Positions 1-11,013 of a stretch of 64,000 bases of DNA are shown piece by piece (the stretch's first letter is position 1; the number at the start of each line of letters is the position of its first letter). The notes below the pieces were generated by a model. That model saw only the letters and a list, made by a program, of their open reading frames with translations, did not search any database and was not told the origin of the DNA. The stretch comes from Mercurialis annua. Lineage: Eukaryota; Streptophyta; Magnoliopsida; Malpighiales; Euphorbiaceae. The stretch lies in assembly GCF_937616625.2 (NCBI RefSeq), contig NC_065570.1, positions 25,444,046 through 25,508,045 on the forward strand. Reading direction: 5' to 3'. The position numbers were made by a program, and so were the translations under genes.

Positions 1-2150
1 CGCTAAAAATGTGAAACGTTTGGTTTTGTTTCGTATCGTTTGTAAACGTTTGTATTTGTTTTGCAACGTTTCTAAACGTTTGGCTTAAATCGTTAACAAG
101 GTGAAACGTTTGGATTTATTTCGTAACGTTTGAAAACATTTAATTTTGTTTCGTAACGTTTGTAAATGTTTGACTTAAATCGCGAAAAAGGTGAAACATT
201 TGGATTTGTATCGTAACGTTTTGTAACGTTTGGTTTTATTTCGTCACGTTTGTTAAAGTGTGGCTTAAATCGCTAAAAATGTGAAACGTTTGGTTTTGTT
301 TCGTATCGTTTGTAAACGTTTGTATTTGTTTCGTAACGTTTATAAACGTTTGGCTTAAATCGCTAAAAAGGTGAAACGTTTGGTTTTGTTTCGTAACGTT
401 TGTAAACGTTTGGCTTAAATTGCTAAAAATATGAAACGTTTGGTTTTGTTTCATAACGTTTGTAAACGTTTGGCTTAAATTGCTAAAAAGGTGAAATGCT
501 TGGATTTGTTTCTTAATGTTTGTACACGTTTGGCTTAAATCGCTAAAATGGGGAAACGTTTGGATTTGTTTCGTAACGTTTGTAAGCGTTTGGCATACAT
601 CGCTAAAACGGCGAAACGTTTGGATTTGTTTTGTAACATTTGTAAATGTTTGGCTTAAATAGCGAAAAAGGTGAAACGTTTGGATTTATTTCGTAACGTT
701 TGAAAACATTTGGCTTAAATCGCTAAAAAGGTGAAACGTTTGGATTTGTTTCGTAACGTTTATAAACGTTTGGCTTAAATCGCTAAAAAGGTGAAACGTT
801 TGGTTTTGTTTGGTAATGTTTGTAAATGTTTGGCTTAAATTGCTAAAAAGGTGAAACACTTAGATTTGTTTCATAACGTTTTAAACGTTTGGCTTAAATC
901 GCTAAAATGGGTAAACGTTTGGATTTGTTTTGTAACGTTTATAAACGTTTGGCTTAAATCGCTAAAAAGAGGAAACGTTTATTTTTGTTTCTTGACGTTT
1001 GTAAACATTTAGCTTAAATCGCTAAAAAAGTGAAACAGTTGGATTTGTTTCGTAACGTTAATAAACGTTTTGTTTTGTTTCGTAATGTTCGTAAACGTTT
1101 GGATTTATTTCGTAACATTTGTAAACGTTTGGCTTAAATTGCTAAAAAGGTGAAACACTTGGATTTGATTCTTAACGTTTCTAAACGTTTGACTTAAATT
1201 GCTAAAAACGTTAAACGTTTAGATTTTTTTCGTAACATTTTAAGCGTTTGGTTTTATTTCGTAACTTTTGTAAAAGTTTCACTTCATTCGCTAAAAAGGT
1301 GAAACGTTTGGATTTGTTCGTAACGTCTGTAAACGTTAGGCTTAAATCGCTAAAAAGGTGAAACATTTGGATTTGTTTTATAACGTTTGTAAACGTTTGG
1401 CTTAAATTGCTAAAAGGGGAAAATTTTGATTTGCTTCGTAACGTTTGCAAACGTTTGGTTTAAATTGCTAAAAAGGTGAAACGTTTGGTTTTGTTTCATA
1501 ACGTTTGTAAACGTTTGGCTTCACTCGATAAAAAAGGTGAAACGTTTGGATTTGTTTCGTACGCTTGCAAACGTTTTGCTTAAATTGCGAAAATGGTAAA
1601 ACACTTGGATTTGTTTCGTAACATTTGTAAACGTTTGGCTTAATTCGCAAGAAAAAGTGAAATGTTTGGATTTGTTTCGTAATGTTTTAAACATTAGGTT
1701 TTGTGTCGTAATATTTGTAAACGTTTGGCTTAAATTGCTATAAAGATAAAATGCTTGGATTTGTTTGGTAATATTTGTGTTTGGCTTAAATTACTAAAAA
1801 GGTGAAATGTTTGGATTTGTTTCGTAACGTTTTTAAACGTTTGGCTAAAATTGCTAAAAAGGTGAAACGTTTGGATTTGTTTGGGAACGTTTGTAAATGA
1901 TTGGCTTAAATCGCTAAAAAGGTGAAACGTTTGGATTTATTTCGTAACGATTGTAAACATTTGTCTTAAATCGCTTAAAAGGTGAAACGTGTGGATTTGT
2001 TTGACAATGTTTATAAATTTTTGGCTTAAATTGCTAAAAAGGTGAAACGTATGGTTTTGTTTCGTAACTTTGTAAACGTTTGGCTTAAATTGCTAAAAAG
2101 GTGAAACATTTTGGTTTTATTTCGTAACGTTTGTAAGCGTTTGGCTTACA
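1..2150 (-). repeat. 60-bp satellite array, reverse orientation
   Basis: About 36 head-to-tail copies of a ~60-bp monomer read on the minus strand. Line after line of 60 bases repeats the same order: GTGAAACGTTTGG, then ATTTGTTTCGTAACG, TTTGTAAACG, TTTGGCTTAAA and TCGCTAAAAAG. Copies differ mainly at CG sites (CG to TG or CA) and by occasional deletions of half a monomer, for example near 1060-1110 and 1680-1700. The array runs off the left edge of the window. No gene is visible; the short open frames arise because the monomer length is a multiple of three. Confidence 0.97.
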
Positions 2151-2424
2151 TTATTAGCGATTTAGGCCAAACTTTTAAAACGTTTTACCTTTTTAGCGAT
2201 TTAAGCCAAACGTTTACAAACGTTATGCAACAAATCCAAACGTTTCACATTTTTGGCGATTCAAACCACACGTTTACAAACGTTACGGAAAAAAACCATA
2301 TTTATAAAACGTTACGAAAAAAATCCAAACGTTTCACATTTTTAGCGATTTAAGCAAAACATTTACAAATGTTCCGAAAGAAAACCAATCGTTTCACCTT
2401 TTTTGCGATTGAAGCCAAACACTT
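2151..2424 (+). repeat. Short forward insert 1 in the reverse satellite
   Basis: About 4.5 satellite monomers turn to the forward orientation here. The left switch reads TTGGCTTACA followed by TTATTAGCGATTTAGGCC. The right switch is an A/T-rich joint near 2418-2440 (CACTTGAATTTAAAACG). The same insert with nearly the same joints recurs near 3404, 5502 and 6635, so it was inverted once and then copied as part of a larger unit. Confidence 0.9.
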
Positions 2425-3403
2425 GAATTTAAAACGTTTGAAACGCTTGGATTTGTTTCGTACCTTTTGTAAACGTTTGAATTCAATCACTAAAAAGGTG
2501 AAACGTTTAGATTTGTTTTATGACGTTTGTAAACGTTCGGCTTAAATCGCTAAAAAGGAGACACGTCTGGATTTGTTTCGTAATCTTTGTAAACGTTTGG
2601 CTTAAATCGTAAAATTTCGAAACGTTTGGATTTGTTTCGTAAAATTTGTAAACGTTTCGCTGAAATCGCTAAAAAGGTGAAACGTTTGGATTTGTTTTGT
2701 AAAGTTTGTAAACGTTTGGCTAAAATAGCTAAAAAGGGGAAACGTTTGGTTTTGTTTCGAAACGTTTGGAATTGTTTAGTAACGTTTGTAAACGTTTGGC
2801 TTAAATCGCAAAGAAGGTGAAACGTTTGGATTTGTTTCGCAACGTTTGTAAACTTTTGGCTTAAATTACTAAAATGGTGAAACGTTTGGATTTGTTTCGT
2901 AAAGTTTGTAAACGTTTGGTGTAAATTGCTAAAAAGGTGAAACGTTTGGATTTGTGTCATATTGTTTGTATACGTTTTGCTTAAATCGCTAAAAAGGTGA
3001 AACATTTGGATTTGTTTCGTAACGTTTGTAAACGTTTGGCTTAAATCGCTAAAAAGGTGAAACGTTTGGATTTGTTTCGTAACGTTTGTAAACGTTTGGC
3101 TTATGTCGCTAAAAAGGTGAAACGTTTGGTTTTATTTCGTAACGTTTGTAAACATTTGGCTTAAATTGCTAAAAAGGTGAAATGTTTGGTTTTGTTTCGT
3201 AATGTTTTTAAACGTTTGGCTTAAATCGTCAAAAAGGTGAAACGTGTGGATTTGTTTCGCAATATTTATAAATTTTTGGCTTAAATTGCTAAAAAGGTGA
3301 AACGTTTGGTTTTGTTTCGTAACTTTGTAAACGTTTGACTTAAATTGCTAAAAAGGGGAAACGTTTGGTTTTGTTTCGTAACGTTTGTAAACGTTTGGCT
3401 TAC
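2425..3403 (-). repeat. 60-bp satellite, reverse orientation
   Basis: About 16 reverse monomers between forward inserts 1 and 2. Several monomers here match the stretch that follows forward insert 3 near 5775-6634, for example the monomer starting GGAGACACG near 2557 and again near 5908. Confidence 0.93.
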
Positions 3404-3678
3404 ATTTTTAGCGATTTAAGCCAAACTTTTAAAATGTTTTACCTTTTTAGCGATTTAAGCCAAACATTTACAAACGTTATGCAACAAATCCAAACGTTTC
3501 ACATTTTTGGCGATTTAAACCAAACGTTTACAAACGTTACGGAAAAAAAACCAAATGTATAAAACGTTATGAAACAATCCAAATGTTTCACATTTTTAAC
3601 GATTTAAGCCAAACGTTTACAAATGTTACGAAACAAAACCAATCGTTTCACCTTTTTAGCGATTGAAGCAAAACACTT
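3404..3678 (+). repeat. Short forward insert 2 in the reverse satellite
   Basis: About 4.5 forward monomers. The left joint reads TTTGGCTTACATTTTTAGCG, where the end of a reverse monomer meets the end of a forward one, giving an inverted repeat (GTTTGGCTTA ... TAAGCCAAAC) around a short spacer. The right joint is CACTTCAATTTAAAATG. It is closest to the insert near 6635. Confidence 0.9.
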
Positions 3679-5501
3679 CAATTTAAAATGTTTGAAACGC
3701 TTGGATTTGTTTCGTACCGTTTGTAAACGTTTGGCTTCCATTACTAAAAAGGTGAAACGTTTGGATTTGTTTTATAACATTTGTAAACGTTCGGCTTAAA
3801 TCGCTAAAAAGGAGACACGTTTCGATTTGTTTTGTAATCTTTGTAAACGTTTGGCTTAAATCGCTAAAATTTTGAAACGTTTGGATTTGTTTTGTAACGT
3901 TTGTAAACGTTTCGCTTAAATCGTTAAAAAGGTGAAACGTTTGGATTTGTTTTGTAACGCTTGTAAACGTTTGGCTTAAATCGCTAAAAAGGTGAAACGT
4001 TTGGTTTTGTTTCGAAACATTTGGAATTGTTTAGTAACGTTTTTAAACGTTCGGCTTAAATCGCTAAAAAGGTGAAACGTTTGGATTTGTTTCGCAACAT
4101 TTGTAAACTTCTGGCTTAAATTACTAAAAAGGTGAAACGTTTGGATTTGTTACGTAAAGTTTGTAAACGTTTGGCATAAATTGCTAAAAAGGGGAAACGT
4201 TTGGATTTATTTCATACCGTTTGTAAACGTTTGGCTTAACTCGCTAAAAAGGTGAAACGTTTGGATTTGTTTCGTAATGTTTGTAAACGTTTGGCTTATA
4301 TCGCTAAAAAGGTGAATGTTTGGTTTTGTTTCGTAACGTTTGTAAATGTTTGGCTTAAATCGCTAATAAGGTGAAATGATTGGTTTTGTTTCATAACGTT
4401 TTTAAACGTTTGGCTTAAACCGCTAAAAAGTTGAAACGTTTGGTTTTGTTTCGTAACGTTTATAAAAGTTTGGCTTAAATTGCTAAAAATGTTAAGCATT
4501 TGTATTTGCTTTGTAACGTTCGGTTTTGTTTCGTAACATTAATAAACGTTTAACTTAATCGCTAAAAAGGTAAAACTCTTGAAAATGTTATGTAACGTTT
4601 GTAAACGTGTGGCTTTGTTTTGTAACGTTTGTAAACGTTTGGCTTTAATTGCTAAAAAGGTGAAAAGTTCGGTTTTGTTTCGTAACGGTTATAAACGTTT
4701 GGCTTAAATTGCTAAAAAGGCGAAACGTTTGGATTTTTTTCGTAACGTTGGTAAACGTTAGGCTTAAATTGCTAAAAAGGTTACGTTTGGATTTGTTTTG
4801 TAACATTTGTAAGTAATTGACTTAAATCTCTAAAATGGGGAAACGTTTGGATTCGTTTCGCAACGTTTTTAACGGTTGGCTTAAATCTCTAAAATGGGGA
4901 AACGTTTGGATTTGTTTCATAATGTTTGTAAATGTTTGGCTTAAATCGCTAAAAAGGTGAAACGTTCAATTTAGTTTTGTAATGTTTGTAAACATTTGGC
5001 TTATATCGCTAAAATGGTAAAACGTTTGGATTGGTTTAGTAAAATTTTATATGTTTGGTTTTTTTTTCATAACCTTTGTAGACGTTTGGCTTAAATCGCT
5101 AAAAAGGTGATTGTTTGGATTTGTTTTGTAATGTTTTAAACGTTTAGTTTGTTTCGTAACTTTTCGATTTGTTTCGTAGCGTTTGTAAACGATTGGCTTA
5201 AATCGCTAAAAAGGTGAAACGTTTGGATTTGATTCGTAACGTTTGTAAATGATTGGCTTAAATCGCTAAAAAGGTGAAACGTTTGGATTTATTTCGTAAC
5301 GATTGTAAACATTTGTCTTAAATCGCTTAAAAGGTGAAACGTGTGGATTTGTTTCGCAATGTTTATAAATGTTTGGCTTAAATTGCTAAAAAGGTGAAAC
5401 GTATGGTTTTGTTTCGTAACTTTTTAAACATTTGGCTTAAATTGCTTAAAAGGTGAAACATTTTTGTTTTGTTTCGTAACGTTTGTAAACGTTTGGCTTA
5501 C
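3679..5501 (-). repeat. 60-bp satellite, reverse orientation
   Basis: About 30 reverse monomers, several shortened (for example 5035-5065 and 5125-5180). Landmark monomers recur about 3.29 kb to the right: GGTGAATGTTTGG at 4311 and again at 7602. That marks this stretch as part of a two-copy higher-order unit. Confidence 0.93.
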
Positions 5502-5774
5502 ATTTTTAGCGATTTAAGCCAAACTTTTAAAACGTTTTACCTATGTAACGATTTAAGCCAAACGTTTACAAACGTTATGCAACAAATCCAAACGTTTCAC
5601 ATTTTTGGCGATTCAAACCACACGTTTACAAACGTTACGGAACAAAACCAGATGTATAAAACGTTATGAAACAAATCCAAACGTTTCACATTTTTAACGA
5701 TTTAAGCAAAACATTACAAATGCTCTGAAACAAAACCAATCGTTTCACCTTTTTAGCGATTGAAGCCAAACACT
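5502..5774 (+). repeat. Short forward insert 3 in the reverse satellite
   Basis: About 4.5 forward monomers, the higher-order copy of insert 1. Both share the variant monomer GGCGATTCAAACCACACG and the right joint CACTTGAATTTAAAACG. Confidence 0.9.
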
Positions 5775-6634
5775 TGAATTTAAAACGTTTGAAACGCTTG
5801 GATTTGTTTAGTACCTTTTGTAAACGTTTGGCTTCAATCACTAAAAAGGTGAAACGTTTAGATTTGTTTTATAACGTTTGTAAACAATCGGCTTAAATCG
5901 CTAAAAAGGAGACACATTTGGATTTGTTTCGTAATCTTTTTAAACGTTTGGCTTAAATCGCTAAAATTTCGAAACGTTAGAATTTGTTTCGTAAATTTGT
6001 AAACATTTCGCTTAAATCGCTAAAAAGGTGAAACGTTTGGATTTGTTTTGTAACGTTTGTAAACGTTTGGCTAAAATAGCTAAAAAGGGGAAACGTTTGG
6101 TTTTGTTTCGAAACGTTTGGAATTGTTTAGTAACGTTTGTAAACGTTTGGCTTAAATCGCAAAGAAGGTGAAACGTTTGGATTTGTTTCGCAACGTTTGT
6201 AAACTTTAGGCTTAAATTACTAAAATGGTGAAATATTTGGATTTGTTTCGTAACGTTTGTAAACGTTTGGCTTAAATCGCTAAAAAGGTGAAACGTTTGG
6301 ATTTGTTTCGTAACGTTTGTAAATGTTTGGCTTATGTCGCTAAAAAGGTGAAAAGTTTGGTTTTGTTTCGTAACATTTGTAAACATTTGGCTTAAATCGC
6401 TAAAAAGGTGAAATGTTTGGTTTTGTTTCGTAACGTTTTTAAACGTCTGGCTTAAATCGTCAAAAAGGTGAAACGTGTAGATTTGTTTCGCAATATTTAT
6501 AAATGTTTGGCTCAAATTGCTAAAAAGGTGAAACGTTTGGTTTTGTTTCGTAACTTTGTAAACGTTTGACTTAAATTGCTAAAAAGGTGAAACGTTTGGT
6601 TTTGTTTCGTAAAGTTCGTAAACGTTTGGCTTAC
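5775..6634 (-). repeat. 60-bp satellite, reverse orientation
   Basis: About 14 reverse monomers between forward inserts 3 and 4. They correspond monomer by monomer to 2425-3403 but with about two monomers missing. Confidence 0.92.
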
Positions 6635-6909
6635 ATTTTTTGCGATTTAAGCCAAACTTTTAAAATGTTTTACCTTTTTAGCGATTTAAGCCAAACATTT
6701 ACAAACGTTATGCAACAAATCCAAACGTTTCACATTTTTGGCGATTTAAACCAAACGTTTACAAACATTACGAAAAAAAAACCAAATGTATAAAACGTTA
6801 CGAAACAAATCCAAACGTTTCACATTTTTAACGATTTAAGCCAAACGTTTACAAACGTTACGAAACAAAACCAATCGTTTCACCTTTTTAGCGATTGAAG
6901 CCAAACACT
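6635..6909 (+). repeat. Short forward insert 4 in the reverse satellite
   Basis: About 4.5 forward monomers, the higher-order copy of insert 2 (right joint CACTTCAATTTAAAACG, variant GGCGATTTAAACC). Confidence 0.9.
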
Positions 6910-8545
6910 TCAATTTAAAACGTTTGAAACGCTTGGATTTGTTTCGTACCGTTTGTAAACGTTTGGCTTCAATCACTAAAAAGGTGAAACGTTTGGTTTG
7001 TTTTATAACGTTTGTAAACTTTCGGCTTAAGTCGCTAAAAAGGAGACACGTTTGGATTTGCTTTGTAATCTTTGTAAACGTTTGGCTTAAATCGCTAAAA
7101 TTTTGAAACGTTTGGATTTGTTTTGTAACGTTTGTAAACGTTTCGCTTAAATCGCTAAAAAGGTGAAATGTTTGGATTTGTTTTGTAACGCTTGTAAACG
7201 TTTGGCTTAAATCGCTAAAAAGGTGAAACGTTTGGTTTTGTTTCGAAACATTTGGAATTGTTTAGCAACGTTTTTAAACGTTCGGCTTAAATCGCTAAAA
7301 AGGTGAAATGTTTGGATTTGTTTCGCAACATTTGTAAACTTTTGGCTTAAATTACTAAAAAGGTGAAACGTTTGGATTTGTTTCGTAAAGTTTGTAAACG
7401 TTTGGCATAAATTGCTAAAAAGGGGAAACGTTTGGATTTATTTCGTACCGTTTGTAAACGTTTGGCTTAAATCGCTAAAAAGGTAAAACATTTGGATTTG
7501 TTTCGTAACGTTTGTAAACGTTTGGCTTAACTCGCTAAAAAGGTGAAACGTTTGGATTTGTTTCGTAACGTTTGTAAACGTTTGGCTTATATCGCTAAAA
7601 AGGTGAATGTTTGGTTTTGTTTCGTAACGTTTGTAAACGTTTGGCTTAAATCGCTAATAAGGTGAAATGATTGGTTTTGTTTCATAATGTTTTTAAACGT
7701 TTGGCTTAAACTGCTAAAAAGTTGAAACGTTTGGTTTTGTTTCGTAACGTTTATAAAAGTTTGGCTTAAATTGCTAAAAATGTTAAGCATTTGTATTTGC
7801 TTCGTAATGTTCGGTTTTGTTTCGTAACATTAATAAACGTTTAACTTAATCGTTAAAAAGGTGAAACTCTTGAAAATGTTTTGTAACATTTGTAAACTTG
7901 TGGCTTTGTTTTGTAACGTTTGTAAACGTTTGGCTTTAATTGCTAAAAAGGTGAAAAGTTCGATTTTGTTTCGTAACGGTTATAAACGTTTGGCTTAAAT
8001 TGCTAAAAAGGCGAAACGTTTGGATTTTTTTCGTAACGTTGGTAAACGTTAGGCGTAAATTGCTAAAAAGGTTACGTTTGGATTTGTTTCGTAACGTTTG
8101 TAAGTAATTGACTTAAATCGCTAAAATGGGGAAACGTTTGGATTCGTTTCGCAACGTTTTAAACGTTTGGCTTAAATCTCTAAAATGGGGAAACGTTTGG
8201 ATTTGTTTCATAATGTTTGTAAATGTTTGGCTTAAATCGCTAAAAAGGTGAAACGTTCAATTTAATTTTGTAACGTTTGTAAACATTTGGCTTAAATCGC
8301 TAAAATGGTAAAACGTTTGGATTGGTTTAGTAAAATTTTATATGTTTGGTTTTGTTTCATAACCTTTGTAGACGTTTGGCTTAAATCGCTAAAAAGGTGA
8401 ACGTTTGGATTTGTTTTGTAATGTTTTAAACGTTTAGTTTTGTTTCGTAACTTTTCGATTTGTTTCGTAGCGTTTGTGAACGATTGGCTTAAATCGCTAA
8501 AAAGGTGAAAAAACGTTTGGATTTGATTCGTAACGTTTGTAAACA
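6910..8545 (-). repeat. 60-bp satellite, reverse orientation
   Basis: About 27 reverse monomers matching 3679-5230 at an offset near 3.29 kb. It ends at a third start of the higher-order unit (ATTTGATTCGTAACG near 8521, as at 5227), where the orientation flips at GTTTGTAAAC / ATTACGAAAC. Confidence 0.93.
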
Positions 8546-9445
8546 TTACGAAACAAAAACAAACGTTTAGAACGTTACAAAACAAATCCAAACGTTTCAC
8601 CTTTTTAGCGATTTAAGTCAAACGTTTACAAAGGATATGAAACAAAACCAAATGTTTCACCTTTTTAGGGATTTAAGTCAAACGTTTACAAATATTACGA
8701 ATCAAATCCAAATGATTCGTCTTTTTGGCAATTTAAACCAAACTTTTACAAACGTTGCGAAACAAATCCAAACGTTTCCCCTTTTAAGCGATTTATGCAA
8801 AACGTTTACAAACGTTACGAAAAAAATCCAAACATTTCCTTTTTTTAACGATTTAAGCCAAACGTTTGCAAACGTTACGAAACAAATCCAAACGTTTCAC
8901 CTTTTTAGTGATTGAAGCAAAACGTTACAAATGTTACGAAACAAATACAAACGTTTCGAAACAAATTCAAATGTTTAAAACGTTACGAAACGAGTCCAAC
9001 TGTTTCTCCTTTTTAGCGATTTAAGCCGAACATTTACAAAGGTTACGAAATAAAACCAAACGTTTCACCTTTTTAGTGACTTGAGCCAAACGTTTACAAA
9101 CGTTACGAAACAAATCCAAATGTTTCACCTTTTTAGATATTTAAGCCAAACGTTTACAAATGTTACGAAACAAATCCAAGAGTTTCACCTTTTTAGCGAT
9201 TTAAGCCAAACGTTTATAAACGTTACAAAACAAATCCAAGCATTTCACCTTTTTAGCGATTGAAGCAAAACGTTTACAAACTTTACGTAACAATTACAAA
9301 CGTTTCAGTGATATAAGCCAAACATTTACAAACGTTACGAAACAAATCCAAACACTTCACCTTTTTAGCGATATAAGACAAACGTTTACAACTATTACGA
9401 AACAAATCCAAACGTTTCATCTTTTTAGCAATTTAAGCCAAATAT
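8546..9445 (+). repeat. 60-bp satellite, forward orientation
   Basis: About 15 forward monomers, including short pieces near 8930-8990 where half-monomers are joined. The run stops abruptly in the middle of a monomer (AAGCCAAATATTTATTTTATTG) at a non-satellite spacer. Confidence 0.93.
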
Positions 9446-9496
9446 TTATTTTATTGTCAGCATCGTAATTGAATCGTATATGGAATTAGATTTTGA
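9446..9496. other. 51-bp non-satellite spacer at an orientation switch
   Basis: The sequence from TTTATTTTATTGTCAGC to GGAATTAGATTTTG does not fit any monomer phase. It separates forward monomers on the left from reverse monomers on the right. I see no terminal repeats or target duplication, so it could be filler DNA from a break-repair event or the remnant of a lost insertion. Confidence 0.7.
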
Positions 9497-9854
9497 AAAG
9501 GTGAACATTTGGATAACATACGAAACATTGCCAAACGTTTGTCTTAAGTCGCTAAAATGGGGAACGTTTGGATTTGTTTCGTAACCTTTGTAAACGTTTG
9601 GATTAAATCGCTAAAAAGGTGAAAGGTTTGGATTTGTTTCGTATCGTTTGTAAACGTTTGGCTTAAATCGCTAAAAATGTGAAACATTTGGATTTTTGTT
9701 TCGTAACGTTTTAAACTTTTGGTTTTGTTTCGTATCGTTTATGAACGTTTGGCTTAAATTGCTAAAGAGGAGAAACGTTTGGTTTTTTTTTCGTAGCGTT
9801 TGTAAACGTTTGGCTTAAATCGTGAAAAAGGTGAAATGTTTGGATTTGTTTTGT
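9497..9854 (-). repeat. 60-bp satellite, reverse orientation, left of the CACTA element
   Basis: About six reverse monomers, the last cut at ATTTGTTTTGT by the CACTA insertion. The monomer resumes with AACGTTTGTAAACG to the right of the element. Confidence 0.93.
9852..9854. other. CACTA target-site duplication, left copy (TGT)
   Basis: TGT directly before the terminal CACTAC. It matches TGT at 11014-11016. Confidence 0.85.
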
Positions 9855-9870
9855 CACTACTAGAAATTCG
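9855..9870 (+). repeat. CACTA left terminal inverted repeat
   Basis: The 16 bases CACTACTAGAAATTCG pair perfectly with 10998-11013. Imperfect matching continues inward for about 15 more bases. Confidence 0.93.
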
Positions 9871-10073
9871 CTGTTTAGCGACGGAAATTTCCGTCGCTAA
9901 ACAGCCAAAATCCGTCGGCAAATGTGTTTGCCGACGGATTACCGACGGACGTTGTCCGTCGGTGGATTTCTGGTCGCAAATTTTTTTAGCGACAGAAGAA
10001 AAAGTTTACCGACGGATTATTAAAAAATTAGCGACGGATTTTAGCGACGGATTTTAATCCGTCGCTAATTTTT
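9871..10073. repeat. CACTA left subterminal hairpin cluster
   Basis: Inverted repeats follow one another: a 34-bp perfect palindrome at 9871-9904; 14-bp arms at 9909-9922 and 9927-9940 around TGTG; 10-bp arms at 9941-9950 and 9954-9963; and an AGCGACGGATT pair at about 10026-10073. All are variants of a CCGTCGS core. They are probably transposase-binding repeats. Confidence 0.88.
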
Positions 10074-10149
10074 AAAAATTAAAAAAAATTAATTAAAATC
10101 ATAAAATATAATATTATTTAATCGGTAGCCCACCGAACCCAACCACCCG

Positions 10150-10213
10150 CGATAGACCACACACTGTCACCCAACCATCCACGATAGACCACACACTGTC
10201 ACCCAACCATCCG
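10150..10213 (+). repeat. 32-bp tandem duplication inside the CACTA element
   Basis: Two copies of a 32-bp unit starting CGATAGACCACACACTGTC, at 10150 and 10182, lie in the C-rich part of the element interior. Confidence 0.85.
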
Positions 10214-10319
10214 CAAATTTTCCAACTTCCCAGTAGGTCACCCATCCTTCCATTTCTCCCATCCAAAGCTCATTAACTTTGGAGTTCCCCCACGCGTAAC
10301 TCCATCTTAACCAGCTCAT

Positions 10320-10730
10320 GTTCTTGTTATATATGTATGTATATTATATTTAAATATAACTAAAAGCAACAAATATTTGCTCTCACAATTTACTTCCACG
10401 ATATAAAATATATTTTTTTCATACTAATTATTTTTTATACTTAATATTTTTAATAACTTTTTTATAATTATTTTAAATAAAAACAACAAATTATTGCTTT
10501 TACACTTTACCCCCACATTTGAATATAATTATTTTTTACATTAATATTTTTAATTCAAATACTTTTATTAATAATATTTTTTAATAAATAATAATTTTTT
10601 AATTAATAATTTTTTTAATTAATAATAACTTTTTAATTAATAATATTTTTTAATTAATAATAACTTTTTAATTAATAATATTTTTTAATAAATTTTTTTC
10701 TATTAACTATTTTTTTTTTAAAAATAGAAC
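10320..10730. other. A/T-rich CACTA core
   Basis: This stretch is long runs of A and T with repeated TTAATTAATAA-type words, for example 10590-10690. I see no coding sequence in it. Confidence 0.8.
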
Positions 10731-10733
10731 TTT

Positions 10734-10982
10734 TAGCGACGGATTAAACAATCCGTCGCTATTTATTTACTTTTAGCGACGGATTCAACAATCCGTCGCT
10801 AAAAGTGCAATTTTCATTGGCGGGAATCATCCCGCCAATTTTAGCGACGGAATTTCCGTCGCTAAATTTGGCGGGATGATCCCCGCCAATTTTTATTAGG
10901 AATTAGCGACGGATTTTCAATCCGTCGCTAAATCCGTCGGTAATATTAATTTTAGCGACGGATTTGAAATCCGTCGCTAAAA
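10734..10982. repeat. CACTA right subterminal hairpin cluster
   Basis: At least seven stem-loops lie in 250 bp. Clear ones are 12-bp arms at 10734-10745/10750-10761, 16-bp arms at 10770-10785/10790-10805, 10-bp arms of a second motif (ATTGGCGGGA) at 10816-10825/10830-10839, 13-bp arms at 10903-10915/10919-10931, and a pair at about 10950-10982. Loops are 2-5 bases. Confidence 0.88.
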
Positions 10983-10997
10983 TCCGTCACTAATCAA

Positions 10998-11013
10998 CGA
11001 ATTTCTAGTAGTG
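10998..11013 (-). repeat. CACTA right terminal inverted repeat
   Basis: Sixteen bases ending TTTCTAGTAGTG, the exact complement of 9855-9870. They are followed by the second TGT. Confidence 0.93.

Larger units (their letters stand above)
1861..8544. repeat. Two-copy ~3.3-kb higher-order satellite unit
   Basis: Landmarks repeat at a near-constant offset: forward insert 1 to 3 (about 3,351 bp), a variant monomer at 4311 to 7602 (3,291 bp), forward insert 2 to 4 (about 3,231 bp). The first copy spans roughly 1861-5210 and the second roughly 5211-8520. Offsets differ by about one monomer because whole monomers were gained or lost. Each copy contains both orientations, so duplication happened after the small inversions. 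Confidence 0.85.
9855..11013. mobile_element. Non-autonomous CACTA (En/Spm-type) DNA transposon
   Basis: A 1,159-bp insertion begins CACTACTAGAAATTCG and ends with the exact complement of those 16 bases. The 3-bp sequence TGT on both sides (9852-9854 and 11014-11016) is the target-site duplication typical of CACTA elements, and removing the insert plus one TGT restores a normal satellite monomer. The interior has no long reading frame and no transposase motif, so movement would need an enzyme from elsewhere. Both ends are packed with AGCGACGGATT/AATCCGTCGCT inverted pairs, the kind of subterminal repeat to which CACTA transposases bind. The middle (about 10320-10730) is very A/T-rich. Orientation is undetermined. 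A stretch translatable at 9836-10057 is a chance frame through the hairpins. Confidence 0.93.

Noticed and set aside
9446..9496. Footprint of an excised DNA transposon
   Set aside because: No terminal inverted repeat or short flanking duplication is visible. I kept it as an unexplained spacer.
9871..9904. microRNA precursor in the CACTA palindromes
   Set aside because: The palindromes are perfect with almost no loop and repeat many times. They fit subterminal transposon repeats rather than a single imperfect miRNA hairpin.
9836..10057. A 73-codon frame across the left end of the CACTA element
   Set aside because: It starts in satellite and reads through hairpins. It is not a transposase fragment.
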